Source of the DNA: Epithemia pelagica
Lineage: Eukaryota; Bacillariophyta; Bacillariophyceae; Surirellales; Surirellaceae
NCBI GenBank assembly: GCA_946965045.2
Contig: OX337228.1
Span: 2,604,001-2,668,000, forward strand
DNA: 64,000 nucleotides
Reading direction: 5' to 3'
The position numbers and the translations under genes are program-made. Under the pieces are notes generated by a model that saw nothing but the letters and a program-made list of their open reading frames with translations, ran no database searches and was not told the origin of the DNA. Positions 35,645-45,976 of this stretch are shown in pieces. Positions within the stretch are counted from its first letter, which is position 1, and each line of letters starts with the position of its first letter.

Positions 35645-38600
35645 ATGTTTGTGCGACTACCAAAAATACGCACTTCCGAGATTTTTTCTCGTGTCCCCAT
35701 CAAAAAACGACGACCGAAATTCCCCATCACCACCATGAGATTCGTGTGGCTCGTCGGCAGCAAGTCGCATCCTCCCTCCAGTATTCCATGGAGACAATCA
35801 CGACGACAGCTCAAGTCTCGTAGTTTCCCTACTACAACAGAACGATTCTTATGCAACACTGAATTTCCGGCGTTGTTGTTCTGTGACCGACGACCGCACC
35901 GTCGGCGTGCCATTCCGACGACTCCTACAATGGGCCATCGAACGGATGGGTCGTCTCCAACAGTGACTGCGCGTTCATGGACTAGTCGACCAGAGCGACC
36001 GTATGGATACGACAACCGACGAGTACTACTACAGCAACGATGGCTATCGGCATCAACAACAACGACCACCGACGACGAGGCGATCGATGGACGGCCAGAC
36101 TCAGTGACAACAGGTCTTCCTGGCGATCTCTATGTGGAGGATAAGGACGACTCGAACCATGACCCAGATGAACTCAATGAACCATTGAAGTTGTACCAGG
36201 AAAACGACGACAATCCTATTCTCGATCAGGCCCATGACGACTCGTTTGCGTCCTTTGATGAGAACCAGCAGGATGTAGCCTACAATCCATTGCCAGATTA
36301 CCTGGAACTGAACGGCTTGGTGGATGAATCACTTCAAGACCTTCAGGAGCTGTTGGAACAAACTCAATCGGTCTTGCGCTGTCCGTCCACGCGAGATAAC
36401 ACCGAGGCAGCCCGGGAATTGCTCGACACCTGGTTGAAATTGCATCACGAATGGTATCAACTCTTTGCTTCTTCATTTTTGTTTGGTGGAATGGATCGAC
36501 AACCTCCTCCTGCCAGTGGTCAAGCCTCGGCCACTCGTTTGGTTCATGCCATGCTACAGGCCTGTCGGGCCATTCATGACCTTGTACCCTTTGTCGAACC
36601 GCGGTTGGCACCCTACTTTCAATATTTTGAACATTCCATGGAACAACCCGAAGCCTTGCTTTCTTCTTCATCGTCCTTGTCTTCCGTGGCTTCGCCGCTG
36701 CCTCCCACAGCCCTTTCGTCGTCGTCGTCGTCGTCGTCGGATGCCAACGACGAAAATGAACAGTCCATGGACACACCCAAGAATCAAGAAGTTGACCCCG
36801 ATGTCTTGTACTCGTTGGCGACTAGTGTCATGGAACTATCGGCCAAATCGTTGCAAGCCTGCTTCTCCGTTGCCCCTTTGTCATCCACACCAGCACGACG
36901 ACGAGGGAACCGTAACGATGCTTCTGCGAATGACGACAACGACGACGACCGTACAATGACGGATCTTCCATCCTGGACCGACATTCATCGACTCCTACGA
37001 GAAATCCCACAGCGTACACAATCCCTGTTTGAACGACTTCATTCCCTCTTGGGTTCCACCATTACCACTAACGAGACAACTACAACGACGTCATCGTCAT
37101 TGACAGAGGATTTTGCAACGCAACGAGCAATGCTCAAACACAAAAAGATATTGCAACCAGCTATGCCTCACGTTCTCCTAACGTGGGCCTATAGTCGAGA
37201 ACATCATCGAGCAGCTCGTGCCCAACATTTCTTTGAAACCTACCAGCAGTGGTTGGAAGATCCGTCGACGACCAACAACAATAATCCATCCGCTGCTGAG
37301 GTTTTGCAAAAGGCACAAGTGTACCGGATTCTGTTACGTGCTTGGTGTTTCGATGACTTTGACAAACAAGCAGCCTTTAATGCAACGGGACATTTGATTT
37401 CTTTGGAAAAGCTACTTCAGAACCATGGAACAGGGCGAATGGCTCAACTGGATTTATCACAGGACATGAGTGACAACGATTCCTTCCAGCCGTTCTTGTC
37501 TAGTTCATACGTTGGACCATCGATGGAAGAGTATCACTTGGCAATGCAAGCGTGGACCCGTGATGAATCCAAATATCCCCACACGCGGGCATTTCGTGTG
37601 GTGCAACAACTTCTAAGGCTTCGGGACCGCAGACCGGGCCAGGAAGATGAGGAACCTGTCACAGCTTCAACCACGACGACGACTAATTCTATGACTCCTC
37701 TTCGACCGGACGTCAAGTGCTTTGCATACTTGTTTCAAACTGCAGCATCTCGACCCTTGATGGATCCCATTGACATGTCGCGATTTCTGAAGGAATCCTG
37801 GAATATCATGGTAGCAAAGCTGGGTCTATGGCCAAATGCCGTTTGTTTTGCGTCAGCGATTCGGGCATGGAAATTTGTGGCCTTGCATCCCAATCTGGAA
37901 ACCCAAACCCAGGCCATGGAGGTGAATGTCAAGACGGAACGAGACAAGGCCGTCCGATGGGTACTGGATTTATTTGACACGGCCAAACGAGCGGTCAAGG
38001 AGCAAGATCACGACGAGAGCAACGACACTGGAGACCGTCCCCATTTGTCCACTGCGGTATACAATGACGTTTTGGAGTCGATTTCGGTGTGGCCCGTGAG
38101 CATGAAACGAAAGACCGCGCTAGCTCAAGAAATTTTGGAAGAAATGGAAAAGGGCAATTTGCACGACATGGGCGGCGAAGTATTTCGTCCACCTCCCCCA
38201 AATGCTCGTTCGTACCAGCTGCTCGTCAATATTTGGAAATCGGCACTTCCGACGACAACAACAACAACGGCACATGAACTAGGTGGACGTGGACGTGGAG
38301 GAACAGCCTCACCATTGAATACCATGGCAAAACATCAAGAAGCCTTGGTCAATGTCAAAAAGCTTTTGTGGCAAATGACGGACCGTCTACAGCAGCAGCA
38401 ACAACAAAAGACGGATGAAGGCCAAGACGATGGACCGGAAGAACTGTCCTCACGACAAGATCAATACCTTCACAAACGTGAAGGAGTTCGATTTCGAACC
38501 AATATGCGATTGCGTGAGAATGAATTGATACAGCAAAGTGATCACTCTGGATTTCCTGTGGAGGTATTGAATGCCTTTGTGGACCTTTGTGCTCATTGTC

Positions 38601-39199
38601 CCGTACATTTATCCCAGACGATAGGGACCACACCATCATCACAACAACAACAACCACAGCAACTCGCATCTCTCGAGGACAAGGACGAGGCGAGTAGTGA
38701 CCAGGGACTGTTAATTTTTCGGGAAGCCTTGTCCGCGGTAGAATCCTTTCGTCGTCGCGAGCAAGTGCAACCAAATTGGGGTACCTACGCAGGATTGTTG
38801 TATGCGGCCGACAATTTGCTTTCGTCGTCGTCCGCCGTCCAAAAACACAAGATTATCGACCGTGTCTTCAAGTTGGCGTGCAGCGACGGCATGGTGGAAG
38901 AATTGGTCCTTCAAGCGCTCATGGCCGTGACGACGACTGGACAATACGAGGAACTGGTTCTTTCCCAGAGTATTAGTAATAGAAGTGGTGGTCCGACCGT
39001 GCCCGAGGAGTGGACACGGAAAGTACTGGGAGCGGGTCGAACATTATCCTTGGATGGTCGAAAAGTGCGTCCTCTCAGTGTCTCGGGCAAAGTCACCGAG
39101 ACAAGGGCCATGAAGGAGTTTCGAATGCGCAAGTTGCGCGAAAAGCCTGGCCAAAAGCTTTTACGCGGAGGGCGAACACTGGAAGAAAAGACTGCGTAG
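35645..39199 (+). CDS. Mitochondrial PPR-like protein
   Basis: 1,184 residues without an intron. The N-terminus is rich in Arg/Ser with few acids and ends in RVLLQQRWLSAST, a typical mitochondrial presequence. After an acidic linker, helix pairs resemble pentatricopeptide repeats. Examples are SMEEYHLAMQAWTRD ... HTRAFRVVQQLLRLRD, the PDVKCFAYLFQTAA segment, LWPNAVCFASAIRAWKF and NARSYQLLVNIWKSA. The repeats are degenerate and scattered among Ser/Thr and Gln runs, as in many diatom PPR proteins. The expected role is organelle RNA processing or translation. The specific target is unknown. Confidence 0.65.
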   Translation: MFVRLPKIRTSEIFSRVPIKKRRPKFPITTMRFVWLVGSKSHPPSSIPWRQSRRQLKSRSFPTTTERFLCNTEFPALLFCDRRPHRRRAIPTTPTMGHRTDGSSPTVTARSWTSRPERPYGYDNRRVLLQQRWLSASTTTTTDDEAIDGRPDSVTTGLPGDLYVEDKDDSNHDPDELNEPLKLYQENDDNPILDQAHDDSFASFDENQQDVAYNPLPDYLELNGLVDESLQDLQELLEQTQSVLRCPSTRDNTEAARELLDTWLKLHHEWYQLFASSFLFGGMDRQPPPASGQASATRLVHAMLQACRAIHDLVPFVEPRLAPYFQYFEHSMEQPEALLSSSSSLSSVASPLPPTALSSSSSSSSDANDENEQSMDTPKNQEVDPDVLYSLATSVMELSAKSLQACFSVAPLSSTPARRRGNRNDASANDDNDDDRTMTDLPSWTDIHRLLREIPQRTQSLFERLHSLLGSTITTNETTTTTSSSLTEDFATQRAMLKHKKILQPAMPHVLLTWAYSREHHRAARAQHFFETYQQWLEDPSTTNNNNPSAAEVLQKAQVYRILLRAWCFDDFDKQAAFNATGHLISLEKLLQNHGTGRMAQLDLSQDMSDNDSFQPFLSSSYVGPSMEEYHLAMQAWTRDESKYPHTRAFRVVQQLLRLRDRRPGQEDEEPVTASTTTTTNSMTPLRPDVKCFAYLFQTAASRPLMDPIDMSRFLKESWNIMVAKLGLWPNAVCFASAIRAWKFVALHPNLETQTQAMEVNVKTERDKAVRWVLDLFDTAKRAVKEQDHDESNDTGDRPHLSTAVYNDVLESISVWPVSMKRKTALAQEILEEMEKGNLHDMGGEVFRPPPPNARSYQLLVNIWKSALPTTTTTTAHELGGRGRGGTASPLNTMAKHQEALVNVKKLLWQMTDRLQQQQQQKTDEGQDDGPEELSSRQDQYLHKREGVRFRTNMRLRENELIQQSDHSGFPVEVLNAFVDLCAHCPVHLSQTIGTTPSSQQQQPQQLASLEDKDEASSDQGLLIFREALSAVESFRRREQVQPNWGTYAGLLYAADNLLSSSSAVQKHKIIDRVFKLACSDGMVEELVLQALMAVTTTGQYEELVLSQSISNRSGGPTVPEEWTRKVLGAGRTLSLDGRKVRPLSVSGKVTETRAMKEFRMRKLREKPGQKLLRGGRTLEEKTA

Positions 39200-39478
39200 T
39201 TAATCTAACTAAGCGATGGATTGGACAGTACGAATGTTTGGTTGGTAGCGAGACGAGAGCTTTGGCTGTACGAAGATGCGAAAATTGTGAGAGCGATTTC
39301 CAAAGCCGAGGATCGGTCTGCATCCGATACGCAAGCCATACGCTTTGCGGGCGCATACGCGCGCTGAGATCTGGTGCGACAGAAGAAAGAGAAATTGCCT
39401 CCGGTGGTGATACGTCATCTTCATTCATGTCCTCGTCCTCCCCTCTCGCTCTCGTGTCAAAAACAAAGGTACACCCCC

Positions 39479-40807
39479 ATGAGAATAACCATGATTCGCC
39501 GACCGGCTCCCTTCATGATGACATGGCCCTTGATAACCTTCTATTTCGCAGCAATCGTCACAGAGGGCGCCTCTGCGTTCCTGGCAGTCCACCATGGTGT
39601 GTCGAATGCTAGATCGTTTGGCATGGACAAGAGCGTGACGCCCACCCGTTCGTCGGGGAAATCGGTATCGTCTTGTGTATTCCGTCGACGAGCGTTTCTG
39701 GCAAATTCGGCCAGTGCTCAAGATCGGGATGACAACAACGATACCAGTTCTTCCTCAACGACAACAACATCGACACCGACGGCACCACCGCCCCTGTTCA
39801 ACGGAAAACGCATCCTGCCAGGTTCCATTGTGTTGGCGGGCTTGAGGGCGTCGTCGGGTGGCCAACGCGTCGCTGCCGTCTATGCGATTTATACCAACCA
39901 AAAAGAAGAGAATGACTGGAAGACCACGCTTCATGTGGGCACGACTCAAGATTTGTACGGCACTCTCACAACCTGGGAAGCGGCCGTGGGCAAAATTGAT
40001 CGGATGCGGGCCCTTTCCTTCTCCACCTATGCGCCCAATTCAATGCAAGAAATGGTTCAGGAGTGGAAGCAACAGGCTCAAGATGCTGGTGCTATCCTCA
40101 TGAACTGGATTGATCCTTCACCATACCTGGATGACGATGAAGACGACGACGATGATGATGACGATGAGTGGGACGATATCGACATGACTGCCCAGTCGGT
40201 TGCCACGGTCGAAATGACAGATACGGGCGACGTTGTTTCCCCGTTTGCATCCGAAACAGCCGACCAACCTACTGTGGTGGAAGAGGATCCAACTTCGGCT
40301 GATTTACCATTGCCATTTACGGTAGAGTCGGTCGATTCCGTCTTGGACGAAGTTCGACCGTATTTGGTAGCGGACGGCGGCAACGTTGCCGTGGTCAATG
40401 TTTTTGTACAAGATATTGAGACAGAGAATCCAAGGAGAACGGTGCAATTGGAACTTCAAGGGGCATGTGGCTCTTGTCCGTCTTCCACCGTCACAATGCA
40501 AATGGGAATTGAGCGAGTGCTCAGGGAACAGTTTGGACCGGCCATTGTCGTGGAGCAAGTGCAACCAGACTCGGACGGCGAGAAATCAGAGTCGCATTAT
40601 CGCTCCTTGGTGGAAGAGGAAATGAATCGCTTGTCCCAAGCCATTACGGCCATGGGTGGAACGGCAGAAATCGTCAGTGTGAATGAAGATACTGGAGATG
40701 TGAAACTCTTTTACAAGGGGCCGGCCAAGTTGAAGCAAGGACTCGAACTCGCGCTCAGAGATATTATTCCATCCGTAGAGTTTGTGGAAGAGGATGGAAA
40801 CGAATAA
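39479..40807 (+). CDS. NFU: Plastid NFU-type Fe-S scaffold with GrxS16-like N-terminal domain
   Basis: The start is placed at the ATG at 39,479 because it begins a good signal peptide (PLITFYFAAIVTEG) ending in ASAFLA, the diatom plastid-import motif. An upstream in-frame start at 39,374 would bury it. Residues ~115-205 (SIVLAGLRASSGGQRVAAVYAIYTN ...) resemble the GIY-YIG-like N-domain found in plant plastid glutaredoxin S16. An Asp-rich linker follows. The NifU C-terminal domain spans ~280-360: SVDSVLDEVRPYLVADGGNV and the cluster-binding CGSCPSS. The last ~75 residues look like a second, degenerate NifU domain without the CxxC, as in plant NFU1-3. It assembles and transfers Fe-S clusters in the plastid stroma. 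Confidence 0.87.
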   Translation: MRITMIRRPAPFMMTWPLITFYFAAIVTEGASAFLAVHHGVSNARSFGMDKSVTPTRSSGKSVSSCVFRRRAFLANSASAQDRDDNNDTSSSSTTTTSTPTAPPPLFNGKRILPGSIVLAGLRASSGGQRVAAVYAIYTNQKEENDWKTTLHVGTTQDLYGTLTTWEAAVGKIDRMRALSFSTYAPNSMQEMVQEWKQQAQDAGAILMNWIDPSPYLDDDEDDDDDDDDEWDDIDMTAQSVATVEMTDTGDVVSPFASETADQPTVVEEDPTSADLPLPFTVESVDSVLDEVRPYLVADGGNVAVVNVFVQDIETENPRRTVQLELQGACGSCPSSTVTMQMGIERVLREQFGPAIVVEQVQPDSDGEKSESHYRSLVEEEMNRLSQAITAMGGTAEIVSVNEDTGDVKLFYKGPAKLKQGLELALRDIIPSVEFVEEDGNE

Positions 40808-40979
40808 GGAAGGATGATCCCTGCCTTGCCACATGCATCAAAACAACTAGAACCTCCTGTACAATATTAGCTGCGCGCTACCAGAAACAACACAGCAAGA
40901 CATTAGAAATATTCTGCAGTACAACCACCGTCATTTCGAAGAGTACCAGCAGTTTTGACTTTAGTTTTTCTTTATGCTA

Positions 40980-43900
40980 CTATTGTGCTGGTGTGCTGTT
41001 CTCGGACGAAGAACCCTCATTGAAGGCCACTTTGTACACTTGATCGTATTCATCGACAAAGTGAATTTCAAGGCCCTCTTGTAGGTATTCGGGGATTTCG
41101 TCAAATTCGCGACGACAGGCTGTCGGGAGTATCACAGTGGTTATTCCAGCACGTCGGGCTGCCATTATTTTTTCCTTGATCCCACCCACGGCCAAGACCT
41201 TTCCGGTCAAACTCACTTCGCCAGTCATGGCAACATCGCTTCGAACCGATTTACCAAGGGCCAAGGACAATAAAGACGTAACCATGGTGATTCCTGCCGA
41301 TGGTCCATCTTTGGGTGTGGCTCCCTCCGGCACGTGCATGTGTATGTCTGTCGTATCAAAAAAGTTGTTTTCCCCCGAGGGATCCCATTCTCGTACTTTG
41401 GAACGTGCGACAGTATAGGCAATCTGTGAACTTTCCTTCATCACATCGCCCAATTGACCAGTAACCTTCAATGTACCACCACCACCACCAGTTGGTTTAC
41501 CGTCGGCGTCCATATCTCGGCCCCGTTTGATCCCTTGAGTTTCAATATACAAGGCGGAACCACCCATGGAGGTGTACGCCAAGCCCATGACAACGCCATG
41601 CGGTAAAGGTCCATCTTCGTATAGTCGGTCACTGGTAAAGACTGGTTTTCCAACATAATCTGCCAGGTTTTCGTCGTTCACCAACCATGTGTCCGATTGA
41701 CGTCGACTTTTCTTGGTCAATTCAGCACCCTCACTTTCTGCCACCACCTGCAAGGCCAGCTTTCTGGTAATCTTGTCAATGTATTTGGCCAAATTTCGTA
41801 CCCCTGCTTCTCTCGCGTACCACCGAACCAAATTTCTGATCGCATCCGTAGCAATATAGAGAGATTCGGGAACTCCCTTTGCATGTGTATATTTCTCTAA
41901 TGGAGTGGTTCCTTCTTCCTCTTCAACTTCGTCCTTGACCTCCTCCTTTTTGTCTTTGTCCACATCTGACGAAGCACGAGCAGTTTCAGCATCCGTAGTT
42001 GTCTCTTTTGATAAAGATTCGCCCTCAACCTTTTTCTTTGAAGTCTTTTCTACCATAAGACCACTATCTTTCATGGATCGCGGAACGAGGTATTGTTCTG
42101 CAATGGCTACCTTCTCCGGGAAGTCGTATCCAGACAACCGAATCACTTCCATCCGATCCAATAGGGGCCCAGGAATGCGTTCCAATTCATTAGCGGTACA
42201 AATGAACAATACCTTGCTGATATCAACTGGAACATCCAGAAAGTAATCCCGAAATGTCGAGTTTTGCGATGGGTCCAAAACCTCCAGCAAGGCGCTCGAT
42301 GGATCTCCTCGAAATCCGCCGCCCAAGCCCACCTGATGAACAAAACGGTCAAACAATCAAGAGAGTTTTAGAGTCGGAACTGAAGATAACAATTAAACCA
42401 TACGACAATCATAAACGAACCTTGTCAATTTCGTCCACGAGAACAACCGGGTTGGTACTGCCTGTACTTTTCAAGCATTGTACAATTTTTCCTGGCATGG
42501 CGCCGACATAGGTTCTTCGGTGTCCCTTGATTTCGCTCACGTCACTCAGACCTCCCACCGAGAAGCGATAAAAATCTCGTCCCAAGGATTCCGCCACAGC
42601 CTTGGCAATGGACGTTTTACCCGTTCCGGGTGGTCCCACGAGACAAAGAATTTTACCCTGCACACTCCCCACAAGTTTTCCAATTGCAATGAATTGCAAT
42701 ATCGTATCTTTGACATCTTCCAGTCCATAATGATCCCGATCCAAGGTTTTGCGTGCCTTGACAATATCAAAATTCTCATCCTTGAGGACCCCCCATGGGA
42801 TACCCACCAACCAATCCAAGTACGATCTTGTCACATTGTATTCGGGTGAATTTTTCTCCAGAGTACTAAACTTTTCAATTTCTTCTTGAATGGTAGCCAT
42901 GGCATCCTCAGGAACGTGAGGATATTCCGACAAGGTTTTACGATATTTTTCAATCAAGGCCTCCTTGTCGTCTCGTTCCATACCCAGTTCCTTTTTTATG
43001 CTTTTGAGTTGTTCGGTCAAAAAGTACTTGCGTTGTGCCTCTGTCATTTTCTCTTCAACCTTTTCAGATATCTCTTTTTGCAGTTTTGATACCTCTCTTT
43101 CCTTGTTTAACAACACCAGAGCCTTGTGCAATCGTTGTTCTGGATCTTTCTCCTCCAAGACGGCTTGCAAATCTTCCGGCGTTCCACTGGCTGATATGCT
43201 GGCGGCAAAGTCTGCCAATTTGAAAGGATTATCTCCCTGTACCCGCATGGGAAAGAATTGCAGAGACTCCCGAAAGAGTGCATTGACCTGGGCCACTTCA
43301 CGAATGGTGGAAATAATTTCATTGGACAAGGCTCGTATAGACTGGCTTGATGTTTCAGGATATTCCAAACGAGGCCAATGTTTGACTTCCACATCAATGG
43401 GAGGTCCAAAGCCGTCGACCATGACCAAGTCAACTCGACGATGAGCAAGCAAGATCATGGTGGCCGAGTGACTCGAAACGGCCGTGGTTGTAGTATTGGT
43501 TGTAACAGACTTTTTGTTATTGCCGTTGCTGTTGTCATTCTCTTCGTCATCTTCTCCATTGTTGTTGGTTCGTTGAATGCGTTGAATTTGTGCAAAAGTT
43601 CCGACACGGTAAATGTCGTTTTCATTTTGAATCAATTCGGGTGCCGGCAAATGCACGCCCCCTTCCGTGACACCCGTCGCCATGTTTCGTCGGAGAAAGG
43701 TACTAATATAGGCGGGTTGTCCATTGCTACTTTCGGTCAAATTTTCAAATGCTTCAATCGTCGCTTCATCGGTCAATGTGACGGACGTAATCAGACCAGG
43801 GAACAAGGGTCGTGATACCAAAGGCAAGGCTAACGTGTGGGGCAATCGTGGAACGTCTTCCCCAAAAGTCACTCGAGATGGTAAAATGACTGGCGAAACT

Positions 43901-44181
43901 TCTCGTTTGGCGTCGCCATTGCTTTTCGGGGTCTTGTTGTCTTCTTCCTTGTTAGGACTGTCATCCGATGACGACGACGACGAAGAAGAAGAAGAAGACG
44001 ACGATCCATCGTCTTTCGACCAACACGTTACGGACGATGCATAATTTCGCCAGCCGTAAGGGCCACGCAGTGCACCCCCAAAGGAGAGTCGCTCATGGTG
44101 GTTGTTGTTGTGGAATTTTCGTTGAACGGCACTACGCAATTGCGCCTGTGTTCGGCTTGTCAGAAACGGCAAGCGAACCAT
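40980..44181 (-). CDS. LON1: Mitochondrial Lon protease, one intron
   Basis: Exon 1 is 44,181-42,421 and exon 2 is 42,332-40,980 (phase 0), 1,037 residues. The N-terminus (MVRLPFLTSRTQAQLRSAV) is a mitochondrial presequence. The open frame upstream to 44,226 begins with GTG and is not used. A Ser-rich linker is followed by the Lon substrate-binding domain (LPLVSRPLFPGLITSVTL), helical region, AAA+ module with Walker A (GPPGTGKTS) and Walker B (VLVDEIDK), and the protease domain with the Ser/Lys dyad (PKDGPSAG; GGIKEKIMAA). It degrades damaged matrix proteins and binds mtDNA. An acidic insertion interrupts the region between AAA+ and protease. The intron falls directly after Walker B. Confidence 0.96.
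42333..42420 (-). other. 88-bp intron of Lon
   Basis: The donor is GTTCGT after DEIDK and the acceptor GTTCATCAG before GTGGGCTTG. Removal gives the expected DEIDKVGLGGGFRGDPSSALLE order of Lon. The intron contains an in-frame stop if retained. Confidence 0.92.
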
Positions 44182-45976
44182 CTGTGTGGATGTGTGGTAC
44201 GGAACAGTGGAGTTTAAAAAGGGCACCAGCCAACGGACTCAATGTGCCTTTCTCTTGAACTGGCTCACCAGCAATTGTAATTTGTCAGCGCTACCACCAC
44301 CGAATGGGTGGTAACAAGGACGACAAGGACGAATGTGAAACAAATGGAAAGCCACCGATAATAGGTTCTGGCTCAGACTCTGGTCTCCCAGACACACATT
44401 CTGTGTTTGGAATGGAACACAATGGAGACCGACAGAAAAGATTTTGTGGTGATGTTGGATTTTAACAGCGACCAAACTTGTGTAAACCCCATCTCATCAT
44501 CTCATGAAAGTCCTTAAAACTTCTAAGTGTATTCGTTGATGAACGATAGGTATCAGAAATCGATCTTTCTTTCGGGAGCTATCGGATAGCTAACATAGCG
44601 CCTCCCACAAGTAGAGGAGCAACTCGCGATGCAGCCATACGAATACGACGTCCCTTTTACTCCTACTTGTTTCTACTGCGACATAGTTCAACATCTTTTT
44701 AGCCTGTGCTGCTCCTCCTTTCATGTTTCATCGATCCCATTCCTTATTCCCATAAAATGAATTTCTACGATCCATCCGACAAAACATTTGTTGATGACTT
44801 TGAGTCTACTCTCTAGGAAAAGCCCTTTGTACAGTCTACAGTCCTCATTCCTCATTGCCTTCCCTGTGGTAATGATGATAGAGGCGAAGAGGCCCTCAGG
44901 GCCTTGGGCAACGCATGGAGCCTACACAGAGATGACGACGACGACAATGATGAACGACGTGGGGTGCACGTCGTCATTTGGTCGACAAAATTTCGTTCAA
45001 CAACCAACCCTTGGCTTTGCCTGGAACTAAAGACGTGTGCAAGAGTCGACAAAAAGGAGTAGGTGGAACACACAAAATTTCATGGAGAGCCCTTCTGCAA
45101 CGGACGGGAACGCAGATCTCAATCGTATTAGTGGAACCATAACGTGGAGATGAGAGCAACTCCGTTGCTTTGGGGGGAACCTGGAGGGAGAACTCGTCCC
45201 TGGTGCCAGTGGGAACTGCGCATGTGTCCATAGTCCATACGAAATAGAGATGAGGGGAGAAGAAGGGGATCCCACAAACAATGCAATATACATTTCACTT
45301 AAGTGTGACTCGAGTCGGCCGAGTCCTAGATCTTTGAGCTTCCAGCAGACTCGCAATAAATAGGAGGTGGGTCACATATACGGCCTCATCTACTTTTCTA
45401 CTTGGAACTGATCGATTGGCGATAACAACAAAGTAACCTTATAAGTCCATTTTTTGTCTCTCCAGGTGGAGGGAGTTGCAGTGAAGACCACCAGGTCAAT
45501 GGACCAGATGAGCTTCCCTTCTCCAAAAAAGAGAACGGAACGCACATTTCTGATGATTCTTTTCTCGCCGCGCTCTCCATTTCTTTCCGAACCGTAGGCT
45601 GAGAGTCGCATGTACACTTTGGTCAATAGTAAACAGTTCGACTCCGAGCTGGGTACAGGTGTGCTGGCGCGCTGAAAGAAAGCCACGAACGACGTGGCCG
45701 AGAAGCTTTCTCATTTTTTGATGTCTCTGATGATCCAAAAAGGTTTCTTTTCTACCTGACACGTTTGGAAAAGCCAGAAGATGAGATGACAGTGACTTGG
45801 AGAGACACACAGGGCCGATACAAAAACCACTCCCAACGAACAGAATCGAGATGCGACGCTGCAACATTCGTGTGAATATGCCGAGGAGGGTCGTCTGTGC
45901 CAACAATGGCAACAAGATTGAAGAGGAAAATGATGAAAGGAGAGCAATCAGGAGACCTACGAGAAGGAGCGTCAAT
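44182..45976. other. 1.8-kb intergenic region between Lon and the exchanger
   Basis: The two genes are divergent. Several short open frames exist on both strands but none has a domain or coding-like composition. Open reading on the minus strand at 45,496-46,026 is the antisense of the exchanger's start. I see no repeat longer than ~15 bp. Both promoters should lie here. Confidence 0.55.
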
